A DNA stretch of 64,000 nt from Phylloscopus collybita (GCA_027886175.1 JAJNNQ010000027.1:4106001-4170000), one strand, 5' to 3'. Counted from the stretch's first letter, positions 49,590 to 62,229 are shown. Made by a program: numbers and translations. Notes: a model not told the origin generated them from the sequence alone.

Positions 49590-50110
49590 AGCCGTGAATT
49601 TTCATGCCTCCTCCTCAGATGCTAAGCAAGTCAAGGGTTCATCCTACCATCAAAGTTGAAAGATTTAGTGGGAAGAGATTTGCATTGAAACATTTACAGC
49701 GATGGCTCGTGGCTCACTGCAGTCTATCGAGCCCCTTTTTAAACTTCACAGTTGTAAACCCGTTTTTAAGCTTGTCGTTTGGAAACAACTCTACATGAGA
49801 AGGTGAAAGGAGCATTTTCCGCAGCGGTCTGGAGTGTAACAGCCAGTGAGAGGAGCAGAATGGGAGAGCTGCTGTGAAAGGCTTCAATAAGAGGCTGTTT
49901 TGCAGCAATCATTGAGTCCTGCATCTCGAAAGCTGCCACCTGAACAGCAACTCCCACTATTGCTCTGAACCTCGTTGAGGAACAGCGATTTGCCTGGCAG
50001 CATTTGAAACTTCACACACACTGAAACACTTGTCTGAGTACCCTGATCTGGGGTGCTTCCCCTACCTGGAAAACCCTTTTGGAATTGTAGCATTTAGCTA
50101 GGGAAGAACA
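49590..50110. other. Best candidate conserved non-coding element
   Basis: About 500 bp without homopolymers or repeats, holding eleven CpGs between 49593 and 49987 (49593, 49700, 49708, 49728, 49761, 49776, 49820, 49825, 49927, 49973 and 49986). The DNA on either side has very few. There is no CpG-island composition and no long open frame: short frames are open on both strands without a recognisable product. Bird intergenic DNA normally loses CpGs by methylation-linked decay, so their retention suggests either purifying selection or an unmethylated regulatory element. Inference from texture only. Confidence 0.35.
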
Positions 50111-52283
50111 AAAATAACGGGGCATGTGTTGACTCTCTCAGTACTGCAGGGTATTCATAAACCACCCTGAAAGGATGAAACCAAATATGTGAGAATCAAA
50201 TATGGCACTGAAACAGAAATTATGGGGTTTTTTTAATAGAGGCAAACAGGTGGTGCTTTTAATCTGACCAAAATTAACCCATGTTCAATAATTTATGCAC
50301 TCAAATTGACTCTAACAAATGCTGCTTAATTATGCATTCTTGGAAACATGCTTTACGTTTGGTTTCAAATTGGAATTTACATCCAACTATGGTTATCTTC
50401 CCACAGCAGTTTCAGTATGTAATGAAGTAAGGAATTCAGGGTATAAAGAATATTCAAAGTAACTTTGCTCTGAATCCAGCTGCAGTTGTCTACATAGTGT
50501 AATTGTCACATTTTCCAACAATGAAAATTAAAAAAATAAAACCCTATCTTTAAAAAAAAAAGCTGTTCAAAGAATGTTCTCACAAAAAGAAAATAAAAAT
50601 AGAGCAGCTCATTAGATCTGTGGCTTGACTCAGGAAAACATAAATACAGAAGTCAGTCTGTGTTTGAAGTAGAAAAAAGGAGGACAAATACACAGGTTGT
50701 CAGTAACCTTTAATGTCTTTCCTTTGTCTCACTCTGAAGTGAAAATAGCTGAAATTCTTGAAAGATAGGTTTGTCTAATTCATGCCAATGGACTCTCTCT
50801 TTCTTCCCCCGATTAGTACTTGGAATAATCTTTCTTTATTGTTGTGGTGCACACTTTTTTTCTGTGTGCATATCTTGCTATTTTCTTCAGAAGAAAAAGT
50901 GCTGCAAGATGATCAAATATGACTTAACTATGCAGTTTGGAGGAAACTCTGAAAATTATTTTCTTCTGCGCTTAGTGTTGACATAAAGAACTATTTAATG
51001 TATTTTTCTTGTAACAAGAACTGGAATAATACTGCAGAAGTAAATTAGCATTAGTTCTAATCTTGCCTGGGAAAAAAATCAATCATGCTTTTAGCTTTTT
51101 GTATGTTAGGCACCAATGAGATTGTTCACAGGAATAAAACCAATCTTTAATTTTTACAAGAATGAACAGATTCCAGCATAGAGTGCTGGACAAGGTAGTA
51201 GTGCTTGTACAATTTTTAGCATTCAGCTGATCAATTTTCAAGGAAACTGAAATTTTCCCTTTCAGCCTGTGTTGTAATCTGTTCACTGCTGCCACACAGG
51301 ATGCCACTGACTCTGTATTAGCAGTGCTAAAAGTAGATGGATTTATTTTTACTTGTAGAATTGAGGAAAGGATGCAGTGGAGAAAAACCACAGCCTTTGC
51401 TGAAAATCCCACTCCGTTGGGAGTGTCCAGCTGGAGTGTCCAGGGTTTGAGCAGGTTTGGTATCACCTTTGTGAAACTTCTATCTCAAATTGCAGGCAGC
51501 TTGTTGGCAAAAGTTGAAACTTCAGCCTGAGGAGCAAGGAAAGCTCCCCCTGAGGCTGACTTGAGGGAAAAACCTGAACTGAGTGAAAGGTCTTGGACAG
51601 TGCAGAAACCTGAGGGACATTTGGGAAACTGAGGCAAATACTGAACAGAGACATATAAGAGTTCCAACTTCCTCCTCATCCTCAGCACAGGGAAAATTTT
51701 TATTTCAATTCAAATGTTGAAAGACAGTGAAACCTTGCTGTTGTGAAGAAGCAGTCACTGAAGGCCTTTCACAAAAGGTGTGTTGTTAGCATGAGGGACA
51801 GCATCCAACCAGAAGCCTTTTGCTCCTTGTATCTTGTTACATTTTTCTTAGCATGTTTCTGTACAGAAAGGTGGGCAAAAGCTCTCTTCTGTCTAGGGAT
51901 GTTCGTAGGCAATGAAAAAATAAGATCCTGGGTGACATCTAGGGGATGTGGTGGGTAGGTAGCCAAGGCAGATGTGGAAAATTAGGGAAAACCATCCACA
52001 AACCTGTAGTAACCTGTGTTTACTTCTTGTACTTGGCTTGTGCTTGTATGTATTTACATCCATGGATAAGGATATGTACGAGGGGAACTGAAGGGACAGC
52101 TTGGTTTGCTGTCCCAGGAGAGCTGAGGTAGAGCAGAGCACAGAAAGCAGCAACACTGTGTGCACACCTCAATCTGCAACAAAACAAAGCAAACAGATAA
52201 ACACTGCTTTTCCTTTCACAAGTAGGGAACTAGAATTCTGGCTCTCTATTTATCTGCAGGGTTTCAAATAATACCGCAGTAAA
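50111..52283. other. Unique AT-rich DNA, no gene seen
   Basis: No supported gene. A 127-codon minus-strand frame (51083-51466) is unrecognisable and overlaps a plus-strand frame. Several A-rich runs lie near 50525-50605. Confidence 0.55.
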
Positions 52284-52345
52284 CAAATAACTTTATTAAT
52301 AATATTATTATATTAATAATTATTAACAATAATTATTAAATAAAC
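52284..52345. repeat. AT-rich low complexity, ATTAATAAT-type
   Basis: About 60 bp of TAATAATTATTAA-type units directly upstream of the CR1 fragment. Confidence 0.8.
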
Positions 52346-52396
52346 TTAGCAGTTATACTGAACCCCTGAAGTTTGATGCTTATGTTGTTTTCTGTG

Positions 52397-52929
52397 CAGG
52401 TCAAGGGAGGCAATTCTGCCCCTCTGGTCCACTCTCCCACCTGGAGCATTGCTTCCAGCTCTGGGAGGAGGGAAGGATAAGAGCATAAGGACATGGGACT
52501 GCTGGAGTGAGTCCAGGGGGCACAGAGATGATCACAGGGCTGGAGTCAGGCAGGGAGAGCTGGAGGTGAGTTCAGCTTGGAGAAGAGAAGGCTCTGGGGT
52601 GACCTCAGAGCCCCTTCCAGTGCCTAAAGAGGCTCCAGGAGAGCTGGAGAGGGACCTGAGACAAGGGATGGAGGGACAAGACAAGAGGGAAGGGCTTTAA
52701 ACAGGGAGAGCTCAGATCCAGAGAAGATGTTTGGAAGGAATTCTCCCCAGTGAGGGTGGTGAGGTGCAGGTTGCCCAGGGACGCTGTGGCTGCCCCATCC
52801 CTGGAAATGTCCCAGGCCAGGTTGGACAGGGCTGGGAGCAGCCTGGGATAGTGGAAGGTGCTCCTGCCTGTGGCAAGGGGTGGAACAAGATGAGCTTTAG
52901 GGTCTCTTCCAACACAAACCACTTTATGA
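52397..52929 (+). mobile_element. CR1 LINE fragment, 3' end (terminal ORF2 remnant plus 3' UTR), 5'-truncated
   Basis: The segment follows the conserved order of the avian CR1 3' end: CAGGTCAAGGGAGGCAATTC; CCCACCTGGAG; a CCAGCTCTGGG motif; GAGTCCAG; AGATGATCACAGGGCTGGAG; a CAGCTTGGAGAAGAGAAGGC motif; TTCCAGTGCCTAA; GGGCTTTAAAC; GAGGGTGGTGAGG; GCCCCATCCCTGGAA; GGCCAGGTTGGACAGGGCTG; and a final TCTTCCAACACAAACCACTT. In full-length CR1 this part covers the end of the reverse-transcriptase/endonuclease polyprotein and the 3' UTR used for self-recognition. Here the reading frame is broken by small indels and stops, so it is inactive. Truncation at the 5' end is the normal result of incomplete reverse transcription. 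Recognised from memory of the consensus. Subfamily not assigned. Confidence 0.95.
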
Positions 52930-55720
52930 AACTTGTAGGAACTGTAAAAAACAGTACTGGGGCAAAACAAAGGTTTCTGGGAGATGAGACTGATCACAGC
53001 TCTCTCCTGATATTCCTGTGACCAGCAAACAGCAAATCCAACCCAAACCCCCTTGTCCCTGTAGTACCCTCCAGTTTTTAGTGCAGAAGTTCAATTTTTA
53101 GAGCTCCCATGAATTGTTCAGTACATGTTGTTAATTATCAGCCAGTGTGAATCACCAAAGTCATAACCTGACTCCTAAATGAGTTTCCCATAAATCTGTT
53201 CTATTCATTAGAGGTCAAGTTGATAACTGCTTAGAAGGAATATCAATGCTGCATATCAGTTTATAAGGGTATAATTGTAACTAAAAAAATCCCCAATCTT
53301 CCCCTCCCTGTGGTCTAGATAATTTCAGTGTGGAACTCAAAGCCCTCAAGTAATTGTTATTTCTTAACAAGATGCTGTGGAAGAGGAGAAGAAGTGAAAA
53401 AAAACCCTTGAAAAAAACCCTTGCAAAGTATGGACATTTCTGAATATCTTGTCTATCTATGGATTAGATTTGTTTTGAAATCCTAAAGAGTTATGACCAA
53501 ACATTTTCCTAAATACCTTACCCATTATAGAGGATAATTATCCATAGGAATATTATCCATTAGGAGATATTACCCGTTATAGCAGACAGTTATGGACAAG
53601 CTTCATTCTTGGAAGGTGGCAAGAGGAGGAATTAATATCAACATTCAGACAGTTTTTGAAGATCTACCCTTTAACTTCATATTTAAAAAATCCTCAACTT
53701 TTCTTCTAATTTTTAATGGTTGGTTGATTAGGAAGAAAAAAGCAGTTGAAACTTACTTAGAGCATTTTAAATTAGAACATTTCTACTGTGTGCACTGTAA
53801 GGTCACATCAATTTGAGGAAAAGCTGCTGAAAAATATCAAATTATGAGCTAGAAATGTAATATAAACATACTCTGAAACTAAATCATGAACCTTATATAT
53901 ACCACATTCTGGGGAAGTTACATTTGTGAGCTTTCAATAAGGAATGGAATGCAGTAGAACTTTTGGGAACTATTTTTATTTATTACAACTTGCAATATGT
54001 GTTTAACAAAAACAAGCAAGTTGTCTTTGGAAGAGCATCGATTCAGGCAGATTTAATTGTCTGGGCATCAAAAGTAACACACCAATAATCAAAAATGTCT
54101 TTTTTGTCAACAGACATGTCCTTTTTGGGTACCTAATGGTCATGTGATGTACGGTTCCTGAATATACTTCTGCTGAATTTAAATAACATGACAAAAATTA
54201 AGTTGGCCAGAAGAAATGTCTCCTTTTTATGGACTACAATGCTTTAATTCCTGATAGATTTGCATAGGTACAATTTTGTACCAATGTGAGGGGTTTTTTG
54301 AAATATCTGGGGACAACTGCTGGCTAAATTCCATATATCTGAGCAGAGCTACATGGTATTTCTGCTGCTGCTATGAAATGGAAGTCAAAAGAGAAAAACG
54401 TAGAATTTTCACAACATGAATGGTGCAACTTTGAAAGAGATACTGACAGAGGAGTTTATTTTTTTGACTAGGATTGCAGGATGGAGAGGTAAGGCAATGA
54501 AACAAAAGCAAGGGATTTTGAGATGAAGAAAAATCTGACAACTGAGGTCTACAAATTATTAATAAGATTATAGTTGGTTTAATGGATCCAATTAAATATA
54601 ATTGACCTAATTTTATCAGCAAAAATCGTTCTGTTCAATTAGCATAAAATCAGGACAGCACCTACATCAAAAGCTCAATGTTCATACTTTTCTAATATAC
54701 AGCATCTTGCAGAGTGTACAGCTCTCCATCTGTACAAGATTGTCTCTATTTGGATTGTTTTAAGATTTTTTTCTGAAAGGCCTGGTTTGGTTTGAGCCAC
54801 AGGAATGAGTTGTTAAAGTCTCATTTTACTGACAGGTGTGACAGTAACTGTATAAATTGTTTATTGTGTCATGTTCATGTGTCCTACTCTAAAACTCATC
54901 AAATTAACTGGAAACTCATCAGCTGACTTCAAACAGGCTTTTAAATAATGCCCACAGATAAATGTGCACACTTTGTACTGTAGGTCTTCTCAATTTTAAA
55001 TTTTAATCTTTTACTGCTGTCATGGACTGAATGTGCAGTTCTGAGATTTCAGAGCTTCCTCACCAGACACTTCTCTTGAAGATTTTAAATTAGTTTAATC
55101 CTCCAACACGAAAGGATCAGAGGCTCTCCCTCAAATTTGAACTGTGCCATTTGGGAGAAGAGGAATAACTTGTAATTTTTGATTCCCTTCCTGAGTTTGG
55201 TGGGAGATGAATGAGGCGTTTTGAGATTCTGCCTCTTCCTCATTAAGAAGGAAAAAAGAGGTTGTGAGAGGTGTATAAATCTCATTTGTTAACTTTAATC
55301 AGTTAACTGTGAATGCTGTTAAGGATTCAATCAAATAATACATTTTCTTAATCAACATAAAATGGGTTATTATATAAGGATAACTGCTGTTCACCAATAC
55401 CTGGCTTGTATTTTTTCTCAATTTCAATTACAAATTCTTACTCTCGTTGTTTTTCTTTGTTTATACAGAAAATTATAGCAATTTTAACAAAGTCCTAGTT
55501 CAAGGAAAGTTATTTACATGACCAGATCTTTCTCTAAGGTTTATGGTTTTTTGTGCCTGGATTTGAGAAAGGCACTTAACCTGCCTCCCAGCTTCAGAAT
55601 GTTTAACACACATCTCTAATAACTTCATGTGTTTCTCTTCACAAAGATGAAACCTGCTGGTGTCTGGACTCCTTTCTTCCCTAGGTTTGTTTTATGACAG
55701 CATTTCTCTCTGCTACCACA
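52930..55720. other. Unique AT-rich DNA, no gene seen
   Basis: No supported gene. It holds two small duplications (53398-53423 and 53519-53583, the first listed separately). Open frames stay below 85 codons. It ends at the target-site duplication of the LTR at 55727. Confidence 0.6.
53398..53423. repeat. Tandem duplication AAAAAAACCCTTG, two copies
   Basis: Two adjacent 13-mers, likely slippage. Confidence 0.85.
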
Positions 55721-55726
55721 ATTCAC
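55721..55726. repeat. Target-site duplication, left copy (ATTCAC)
   Basis: Six bases before the TG of the third LTR, repeated at 56018-56023. Confidence 0.82.
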
Positions 55727-55817
55727 TGTTGCTGTTGGACACGAAAGAAAGACATGGACTCGTGATTTCAGAGGGCTGATGCTCTGAAAAAAGGGGCTGG
55801 GTTATTCTCAGAACTTA

Positions 55818-55825
55818 TTTTTATA
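55818..55825 (-). promoter_or_regulatory. TATA box of the LTR at 55727-56017
   Basis: The complement reads TATAAAAA. Its placement after CCAAT gives the LTR orientation. Confidence 0.6.
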
Positions 55826-55869
55826 CCTTTTTACAATGTGCCCACCTAAGAGGTGGGATCTTTTGAACC

Positions 55870-55874
55870 ATTGG
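55870..55874 (-). promoter_or_regulatory. CCAAT box of the LTR at 55727-56017
   Basis: The complement reads CCAAT inside TGTGACCAATGG, about 45 bp upstream of the TATA box. Confidence 0.55.
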
Positions 55875-56017
55875 TCACACAAGGGTCAACAAGCAAAGTC
55901 CCTCGTTAGGAGAGAAATGTGAAAAACAAGAGAGTTTAAAAAGTGTGACCTTGTTTACCAGTTTAGGTCCCTGAGAAAGAACTTCAGAAAACTTAAACAT
56001 GACAAGCAGTGACTACA

Positions 56018-56023
56018 ATTCAC
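56018..56023. repeat. Target-site duplication, right copy (ATTCAC)
   Basis: Exact match to 55721-55726, directly after the terminal CA. Confidence 0.82.
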
Positions 56024-59000
56024 TACAAATTTGTCCTCAGTTTCTGTTGAAGATTACCATGTCCCAGCTCCAATCTTAGAAAATCCTTTCCAGCTAAATT
56101 CTTACACCCTGAGGAAAATGTCTCTCTATTTTGCTTTAGGCATTTTTAGCCATCAATGGCAGGTCTGTTACAAAAGATGCTCCAAGGCCATCTTTAACCT
56201 CTTTGTCCTTTCACTCTCTGGGTGCTGCACAGCAGGTAAGGGGTTTTTAAATACGTGGCAGAAAGTGTGGAAAAATAATTCCTGACAAGTAACTGTCTTT
56301 ATGTGTTCCCTTTCTCTTCACAAAAGTGGCTTACAATATTTTTCATACATTTTAGAGTCAATAATTATTGGTTGGAAGTGCATTTTTGAAATTGAGTTGG
56401 GAATATTTGACTAGATTGCTTATCTATGTTGCATGTTTTATTTTTATTCCAATTAGAAGAAAGACAATAGCATGAAGTTTTCTCAAAAAAGGAACTCCAT
56501 ACTTACAGTTAAAATATTTTCTAGCACATCCAAAAATATTCCTTCCCTATCTGTGCACTAAAGTTTTTCTAACAAATGAATGCTGCAGCCAGGAACACAA
56601 ATGAAGAGAATGTTTAAAGTTTTACGAGCATTTTACATTATCTCTTCTGATCTACCTCTATAGCAACTTCTGTAGCACAAAGCAAACAGAATTTCTCAGA
56701 GGAAAAGAAAATGAAGGAATGTGGTGTAGATCTGTTACATGAGTTAGGGTAGAAGTACATGTTTACTACTAGAGGCTCCCAGCCCTTGTCTTGCAATAAT
56801 TGGTGATGTTCCTAAGGGTTTGCCTTCAGGAGTCATTTAATGCCTATAAATCACAGCATCCTTTCCAGGTAAATATCTGACTGTCAAGGCTGCAGAAACA
56901 AGCACGAACCCAAGCACACCCTGAAGTTAAAAACCCAGCTAAACAAACCCCTAAAAACAGGTGAAGCAGAAAGATAAAAGATCAAAAGAAAGTGAATTTC
57001 CATAGTTTTAAAAACATGGCTTTTTTTTCAGGTTCTACTTGTTTTCTGAGCACTGGGTTTATTAATGCTGTTTTGATTTGTATGCTGATGACCACAGCAG
57101 TTTTTAACTCTTTGAAAAAGAGTCTTCTGAATTCCTATGGGATGCTACCCACTGCTAGCAGGGGATCTTGCTTTGGAGGTGTTATAGATTGGACATTGAA
57201 AAGGATTAAAGGGCTTGGAACTCTTGGTGTTCACATAAACTAAACTTGACTAACTGCAGTTGTTCTGTTGCACATCTTCCTTGTTTAAAGTTTATTTTAA
57301 GATGTATTTTGTTCAGCAGTAAACATCTCTTGTTGGCCTTCAGAGAAATTCTCCTCTCCTTTGTCAGCATCTTGTTCCTTATGTGCTTGAAAAATATCCT
57401 TAAACTTCAATCCTTTTAATTCTGTATTTCTGCCTTGCAGTGTTTAAAATGCCTGTGACTTACCTTGTTCCTCAAGGACTGTGGTATTTTTGTACCTTCG
57501 AGTCTTCTGTTCTTCCCTTTACATTTTCATCATCACTTCCCCAAAGTGCTTGCTCTGGACAAAGGTGCAGCCTGAGAACACACAGAGCCCTGAAGGGTGT
57601 TGTGTAGAAATACATCCCTGGACAAGCACAACACAAACCAGCAGGATAAACATGGAAAAAGCACTGTTTTCACATAACACTGAGCAGGGGAAAAGGTTAA
57701 AGCAAAGGCTAAAATAAACAGCTCTGCCCAATGCCCTTCTTGTCACCTAAATAGAAAGATTGGAGGCTGAGCTCTGGTGCCCTGTGAGGAACTGAATCAT
57801 TCCAGTGGGACTTTGATGTTATCATCTAAAGGTCATGGGCTGGACAAGGGAAATACTCTCTACTGGAACACCTGATGTAGTTAAAAAACCAGGTGTGGGA
57901 GCAGACACCCTTGTCCAGGTCATCTTAGAGGATTTTTGTGTTTTTAAGGCCCACCTTGCCAATAATCAGTGTCTGACTTGGGAGATCTGTGGCACTGCAC
58001 TTAAAAGATTTTTCCTTGATGTCAGGACTCCAAGCTGCTGTGTTGGCTTTGACTGTCTGCTCCCTGGCTTTTCCAAACCCAGACCATATAACTGTGCCCA
58101 GGCTGTAAATTTGACTCTCAGGCTCTCCACTACTGCTGATTTATTTCCAGTTTTCCTGATCACCTAAATCCCTGAGATGAACCTGGACATGGCAGAGCCA
58201 ATATGAAACATCTCAAGCTGGTAACCTGCAAGTGTTCTCACCTGAGAAGCACCCCAAAAACATTGTGTCTTGGGGACTCAGAGCACAATCTGGGACTGAG
58301 AACATGGTCAAACCCTGTGTGATATGGGCGAGGCCAGAGTGTCCAGAATGTGCCAACTCTGGCCAGTGTGGACATTTCCAGAGTGCAGCTGAACAGCATT
58401 TCCCTAGAGAAACCAAAGCATTGAAAGACTTACTGAGAGCTTAAAGCACATTGCTTAGCTGCACACTAATAAAAATAAAAAAAAAATTAAATAAAAAAAA
58501 AAAAAATCAGGGCACAGAGAAGTCTCAGAAGCACCATGTGCTGAGTAAATATCCACAATATGTATTTTATAATGTATTTAAATAGAAAAATCAATCTAGA
58601 TTTACATTAAGTTGCTTTATCTTATTGTGAAAATAAGAGAGGACTGTAGAGCTTCTTTGCATGCAAATTAATGCTACTTTAAGAGTTCTGGATAGCTGGA
58701 TCAGCACAATATATATAGAGGGGGAAAAAGTTGGGTTTTACATCTGTACATACAGAAATGAGAGTTTGACACCCTATGATTCACTTCAATAAAATCAGTT
58801 ATTTTCAGACTTCTGTTCAGAGCAATAAAATGTGAGGAAACGTTGAGAAAGGAAGCAGGGAGTGCATTAATGTCAGAACAGTTGTGAAATTAATGTGACC
58901 CTAAATAACAACCCTTTAGGCAGTACAGTTCATACAGTAGTGACCAGGGCATTGCCAAGAGCTAAATTTGAATTGCACATTGTGTTACAAAACCAGTGTT

Positions 59001-59080
59001 CAGCAGTTCAGGTGAAGTTAAAGTTCCTTTTTTCCAGAAGTAAATAAAAGCAGAAACCCAAATCAGAACATACCCACTCA
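56024..59080. other. Unique AT-rich DNA, no gene seen
   Basis: No supported gene. A 110-codon frame at 57835-58167 overlaps a minus-strand frame and is not recognisable. An A-rich simple repeat lies at 58468-58506. Confidence 0.55.
58468..58506. repeat. A-rich simple repeat
   Basis: A-runs interrupted by single or paired T (AATAAAAATAAA-type), ending in fourteen A. Confidence 0.88.
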
Positions 59081-59108
59081 CCCCCCCCCCCCCCCCCCCC
59101 CCCCCCCC
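59081..59108. repeat. Poly-C tract (28 C)
   Basis: Twenty-eight uninterrupted C, followed by G and then CCC. The complement is a 28 G run able to form G-quadruplexes. It lies in AT-rich unique DNA with no gene or element beside it. The exact length may be unreliable in an assembly. Confidence 0.92.
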
Positions 59109-62100
59109 GCCCATGGAGCACAAATAAACCGTGGGTGAAAAAACCAAATTTTTGAACATGTAAAACAAATACTTGTGTATGTTCTGGGGGAAAAAAAAAA
59201 TCTACATCAGTTTCCAGTAGTATCAGCAGTATCTGTAAATGCAGTGGTAATTGTTTAACAATTAGGGAATTCCCAAAATGTAGATAACAAATGTAATTTT
59301 AGTAATGGGAATTGAATTGCAGGTTTTGCATATTTGCTTTTTTTTTTTTTTTTTTCTTTAAGCCAGTAGTTTCAATAGGTGGGTAAATTTGTTAGTTAAA
59401 ACACACTGTGCAATTTATGTTCATCAATTCAGCAATAATAACTTATGGCAGAATTATAGCTAAATAAAATACCAAACATTTTCTGACAGACACCTTTTCA
59501 TGCAGTGAGGCAACAGGGAAGTGAATCTCAGGGCATGGCAAAGATTACAGAGAATTCTGGACTTCATCCTTCCCACGTAAACATTCAGCCAGAAATAATT
59601 TTTTTCTTGCAATTCTCAGCTTAGCCAGACTTTTAAGCACGTGTTCAGGTTTGTCAGCTGCAGGTGGATGTGGGAAGAGCTGGTTTACACTGGGAGCATT
59701 TGAAGTGTCTGAAGAGCAGCTCTCAAGCTGATGAGATTGTAGCTGGAACAGCAGTATCCGTGCAGCAAAGCCTCTTTAACAACAACTCAATAAAAAGCTC
59801 TTTTCTGTCGCTTTTAAAGGAAAATAAGAAGTTGAGTGTGATTCTGTGATGCTGGCTTAAAGAACCTCACCTGCTACTGTGACCTGCTTTTTGCTGGGTC
59901 TCTTTTAATGGCCAAAAAACCTCAGTATTTGTTTGTATAATACTTTGACTGCCAAGGTTTGAAATATTTTGGTTGAGAAATGTTACCATTCTACCTGAAG
60001 GAATTCGAAAATTATGGTTAAAAGAACTAACTGAATTTGTGAAAGGGCAGCAAAGCTGATAAAGACATTAAAAACCCACTCCTGCTCAGTGTTTCTTCTA
60101 TCAGACTTAGGAAACTTTTTCATTCAAGGACCAAACTCAGGAGCAGGGATGAAAAGATGCAGCTTTGCTCATTTCTCCTCACTTTGTGGAAAGAAACACC
60201 CAAGTTTGTTTTTCTTACTGTTAGCAAGGAGAGCCAGAAGTTGTGTTTTAGCCCACATTCTAATACATCTAATTTGTAGTTTCATTAGACAGATCAGTGA
60301 GCAGCCTTTTCTACCTCCTTGTTAATTCTCCTTCAGTGCCTTCCCAAGAGCTTCTTTTGCTTTTGTGTTCCTAAACTATAGAAGGAAAATGAAATTTTGA
60401 CGGAACAGTGTTTGCAATATTGCAAAAGTCCTCTATGTACTTTTCAAGCTACCGCTCTGAAGTGTGACTCATAAAAAAAGAAAAGGTGGGAATGCCTTCA
60501 GATCCTGAAAGTTGAAATGTTTTAAATGAAAACTGTCTCTGGATATATCTGTTTAATAACCAAGCTAAGGAAAAGATTCCAGTCCCTTAATGTCACAGTC
60601 TTTGAGGATGACAGTTGTGGAGAGGCTTTTAGGACATGGGTATGTTCTTCTCTGCTTCTGCAGAGGATTCTTGCATCAGGGAGGTTATTAATTAAGGTTT
60701 TCCACTGAAAAAATGTTGAATGACTTTGAGCAGTGAAAAGAAAAAGTGACTTCTGAGGTACAGAGATGCTGTAAAAAAAGAAATAAAAGCCACCAAAGCG
60801 ATTTCCCTGCTGATAGAGTTCTGTTAGTGTTTTGCATTATTTAGGGCATACAAGAGCTAAATTGGTGTGAAAGATAATAGGAGTGTTGAAGGCCAAAAGA
60901 TGGTTGAAATATTTGACAGGCTTTTTATTATTACCTTTAAGGTTACAGTGTCTGAAAAGCAAGCAGACATTATGTCATCCTGCAGCAGGAATATGTTCTT
61001 CATTTGACTGTGCTAACAGTGAAATCACATTTATAATAACCTATCTACATGTGTGTGTGTACACCTTAAAGGTTTGATAATTGGGGATGTAACTACAAAG
61101 TTGTCAATGGCTTTTGAAAGTCTTACATTTTAAAGAGACTGGATAAATATAATATAGATATTTCTCCAGCTGAAATAGTAAGGAAAAACTGCAGAGAGAC
61201 TTAGTGCAGCAATTCAAAACAGAAACATAAAAGTCTGCCTTTATTTTTGCCTGTTTGGAACACGGTTGCATGCACAAACACACATCCTAAGAATTATTAT
61301 CAGTTTCCTGCCTTCACTTATAAACAGCTTTTCAGGATGAATATGAGCCAAGCTTTAGAGATGCAGTCATCTATCCAATAAAAATTGGATAAGAAACCTC
61401 AAGTCTTTCACTAGATAATTTCATTGTATGTTTTGAATACTCTCTAGGAGAAAGGTTCAATGTACAAAAGCTTTGAGCAGCTGAAGGCTTATCTGAAACA
61501 TTTCTAAAGAGTTGGTAAGAGCACAGAAGGGGAGCATGAAAATCTCCTGCAGTATGCCAAGGAGAATCTTTCACAATGGAGTTTGACCAAACACTGTCAA
61601 ATTATGGATTTTATATTTCTATGTTAGGTGTTTTCTGTGCATCAGGTTTCCTCCTTCTATCCTGATTCTAAAACAGCTTGGAAAATTTATTTCAGCCAGT
61701 TTTAGCTCAGAATCTTTGGCTTTCACAATTTCCCATGTTTTTACTTAGGGCAGAGGGAAGTATGGACTTAAGCATTGTTATAGCAAAATAAACCAAATTC
61801 CCAACTTTTAGAAGTGAGTTTTTCCTTCTCAGAGTTTGCTCTGACTAAAAAGAATTCCAGTTTGGTGTGAAGCTGTTTCACTGTTTCTAAAATTGTCAAT
61901 ATTGGTCTCCTCAAGCTCAGCTGCAAGGCAGGGTAATGGGATGAAGTTTATGTTACATCAGGGTTGTGGCTTTTAATATCTTGAAAATAAATTTCGGCTT
62001 TTCACCCAAAGGCAAACCAATTCCCCAGGGTGTTCTGGGGGAGCTGCTGGTTGGTCCCTTTGGCTCTCCCATCCCATTTTGCTGGGAATACCCTGCCACC

Positions 62101-62229
62101 CCACAAAGCTGCCCTCTCCAGCAGCCCCTGGCCAGGAGCAGTTTCACATCAGCCCTAATGAGCAGCAGATGAAAACCTACAAATCCCTTGACTGTCTCCA
62201 GCCATCCAATTCTCACCCCAACTCTGCAT
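59109..62229. other. Unique AT-rich DNA, no gene seen
   Basis: No supported gene or mobile element. It contains a T18 run at 59338-59355 and a short (TG)n near 61050. Open frames stay below 80 codons. Confidence 0.6.
59338..59355. repeat. Poly-T tract (18 T)
   Basis: Uninterrupted run of 18 T, then CTTTAAG. Confidence 0.9.

Larger units (their letters stand above)
55727..56017 (-). mobile_element. Solo LTR of an endogenous retrovirus, ERVK-like, 291 bp
   Basis: It begins TGTTGCTG and ends GTGACTACA, with TG/CA termini and an exact 6 bp flanking duplication (ATTCAC), as for class II elements. On the minus strand the control elements are in the right order: CCAAT (complement of 55870-55874) about 45 bp upstream of TATAAAAA (complement of 55818-55825), leaving about 90 bp for R and U5 up to the GTCCAACAGCAACA end. 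No internal retroviral sequence adjoins it, so it is a solo LTR. A canonical AATAAA is not seen. AATAAG and AATAAC variants lie just after the TATA box, so poly(A) function may be decayed or atypical. Family not assigned. The resemblance to passerine LTRs is from memory. Confidence 0.82.
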
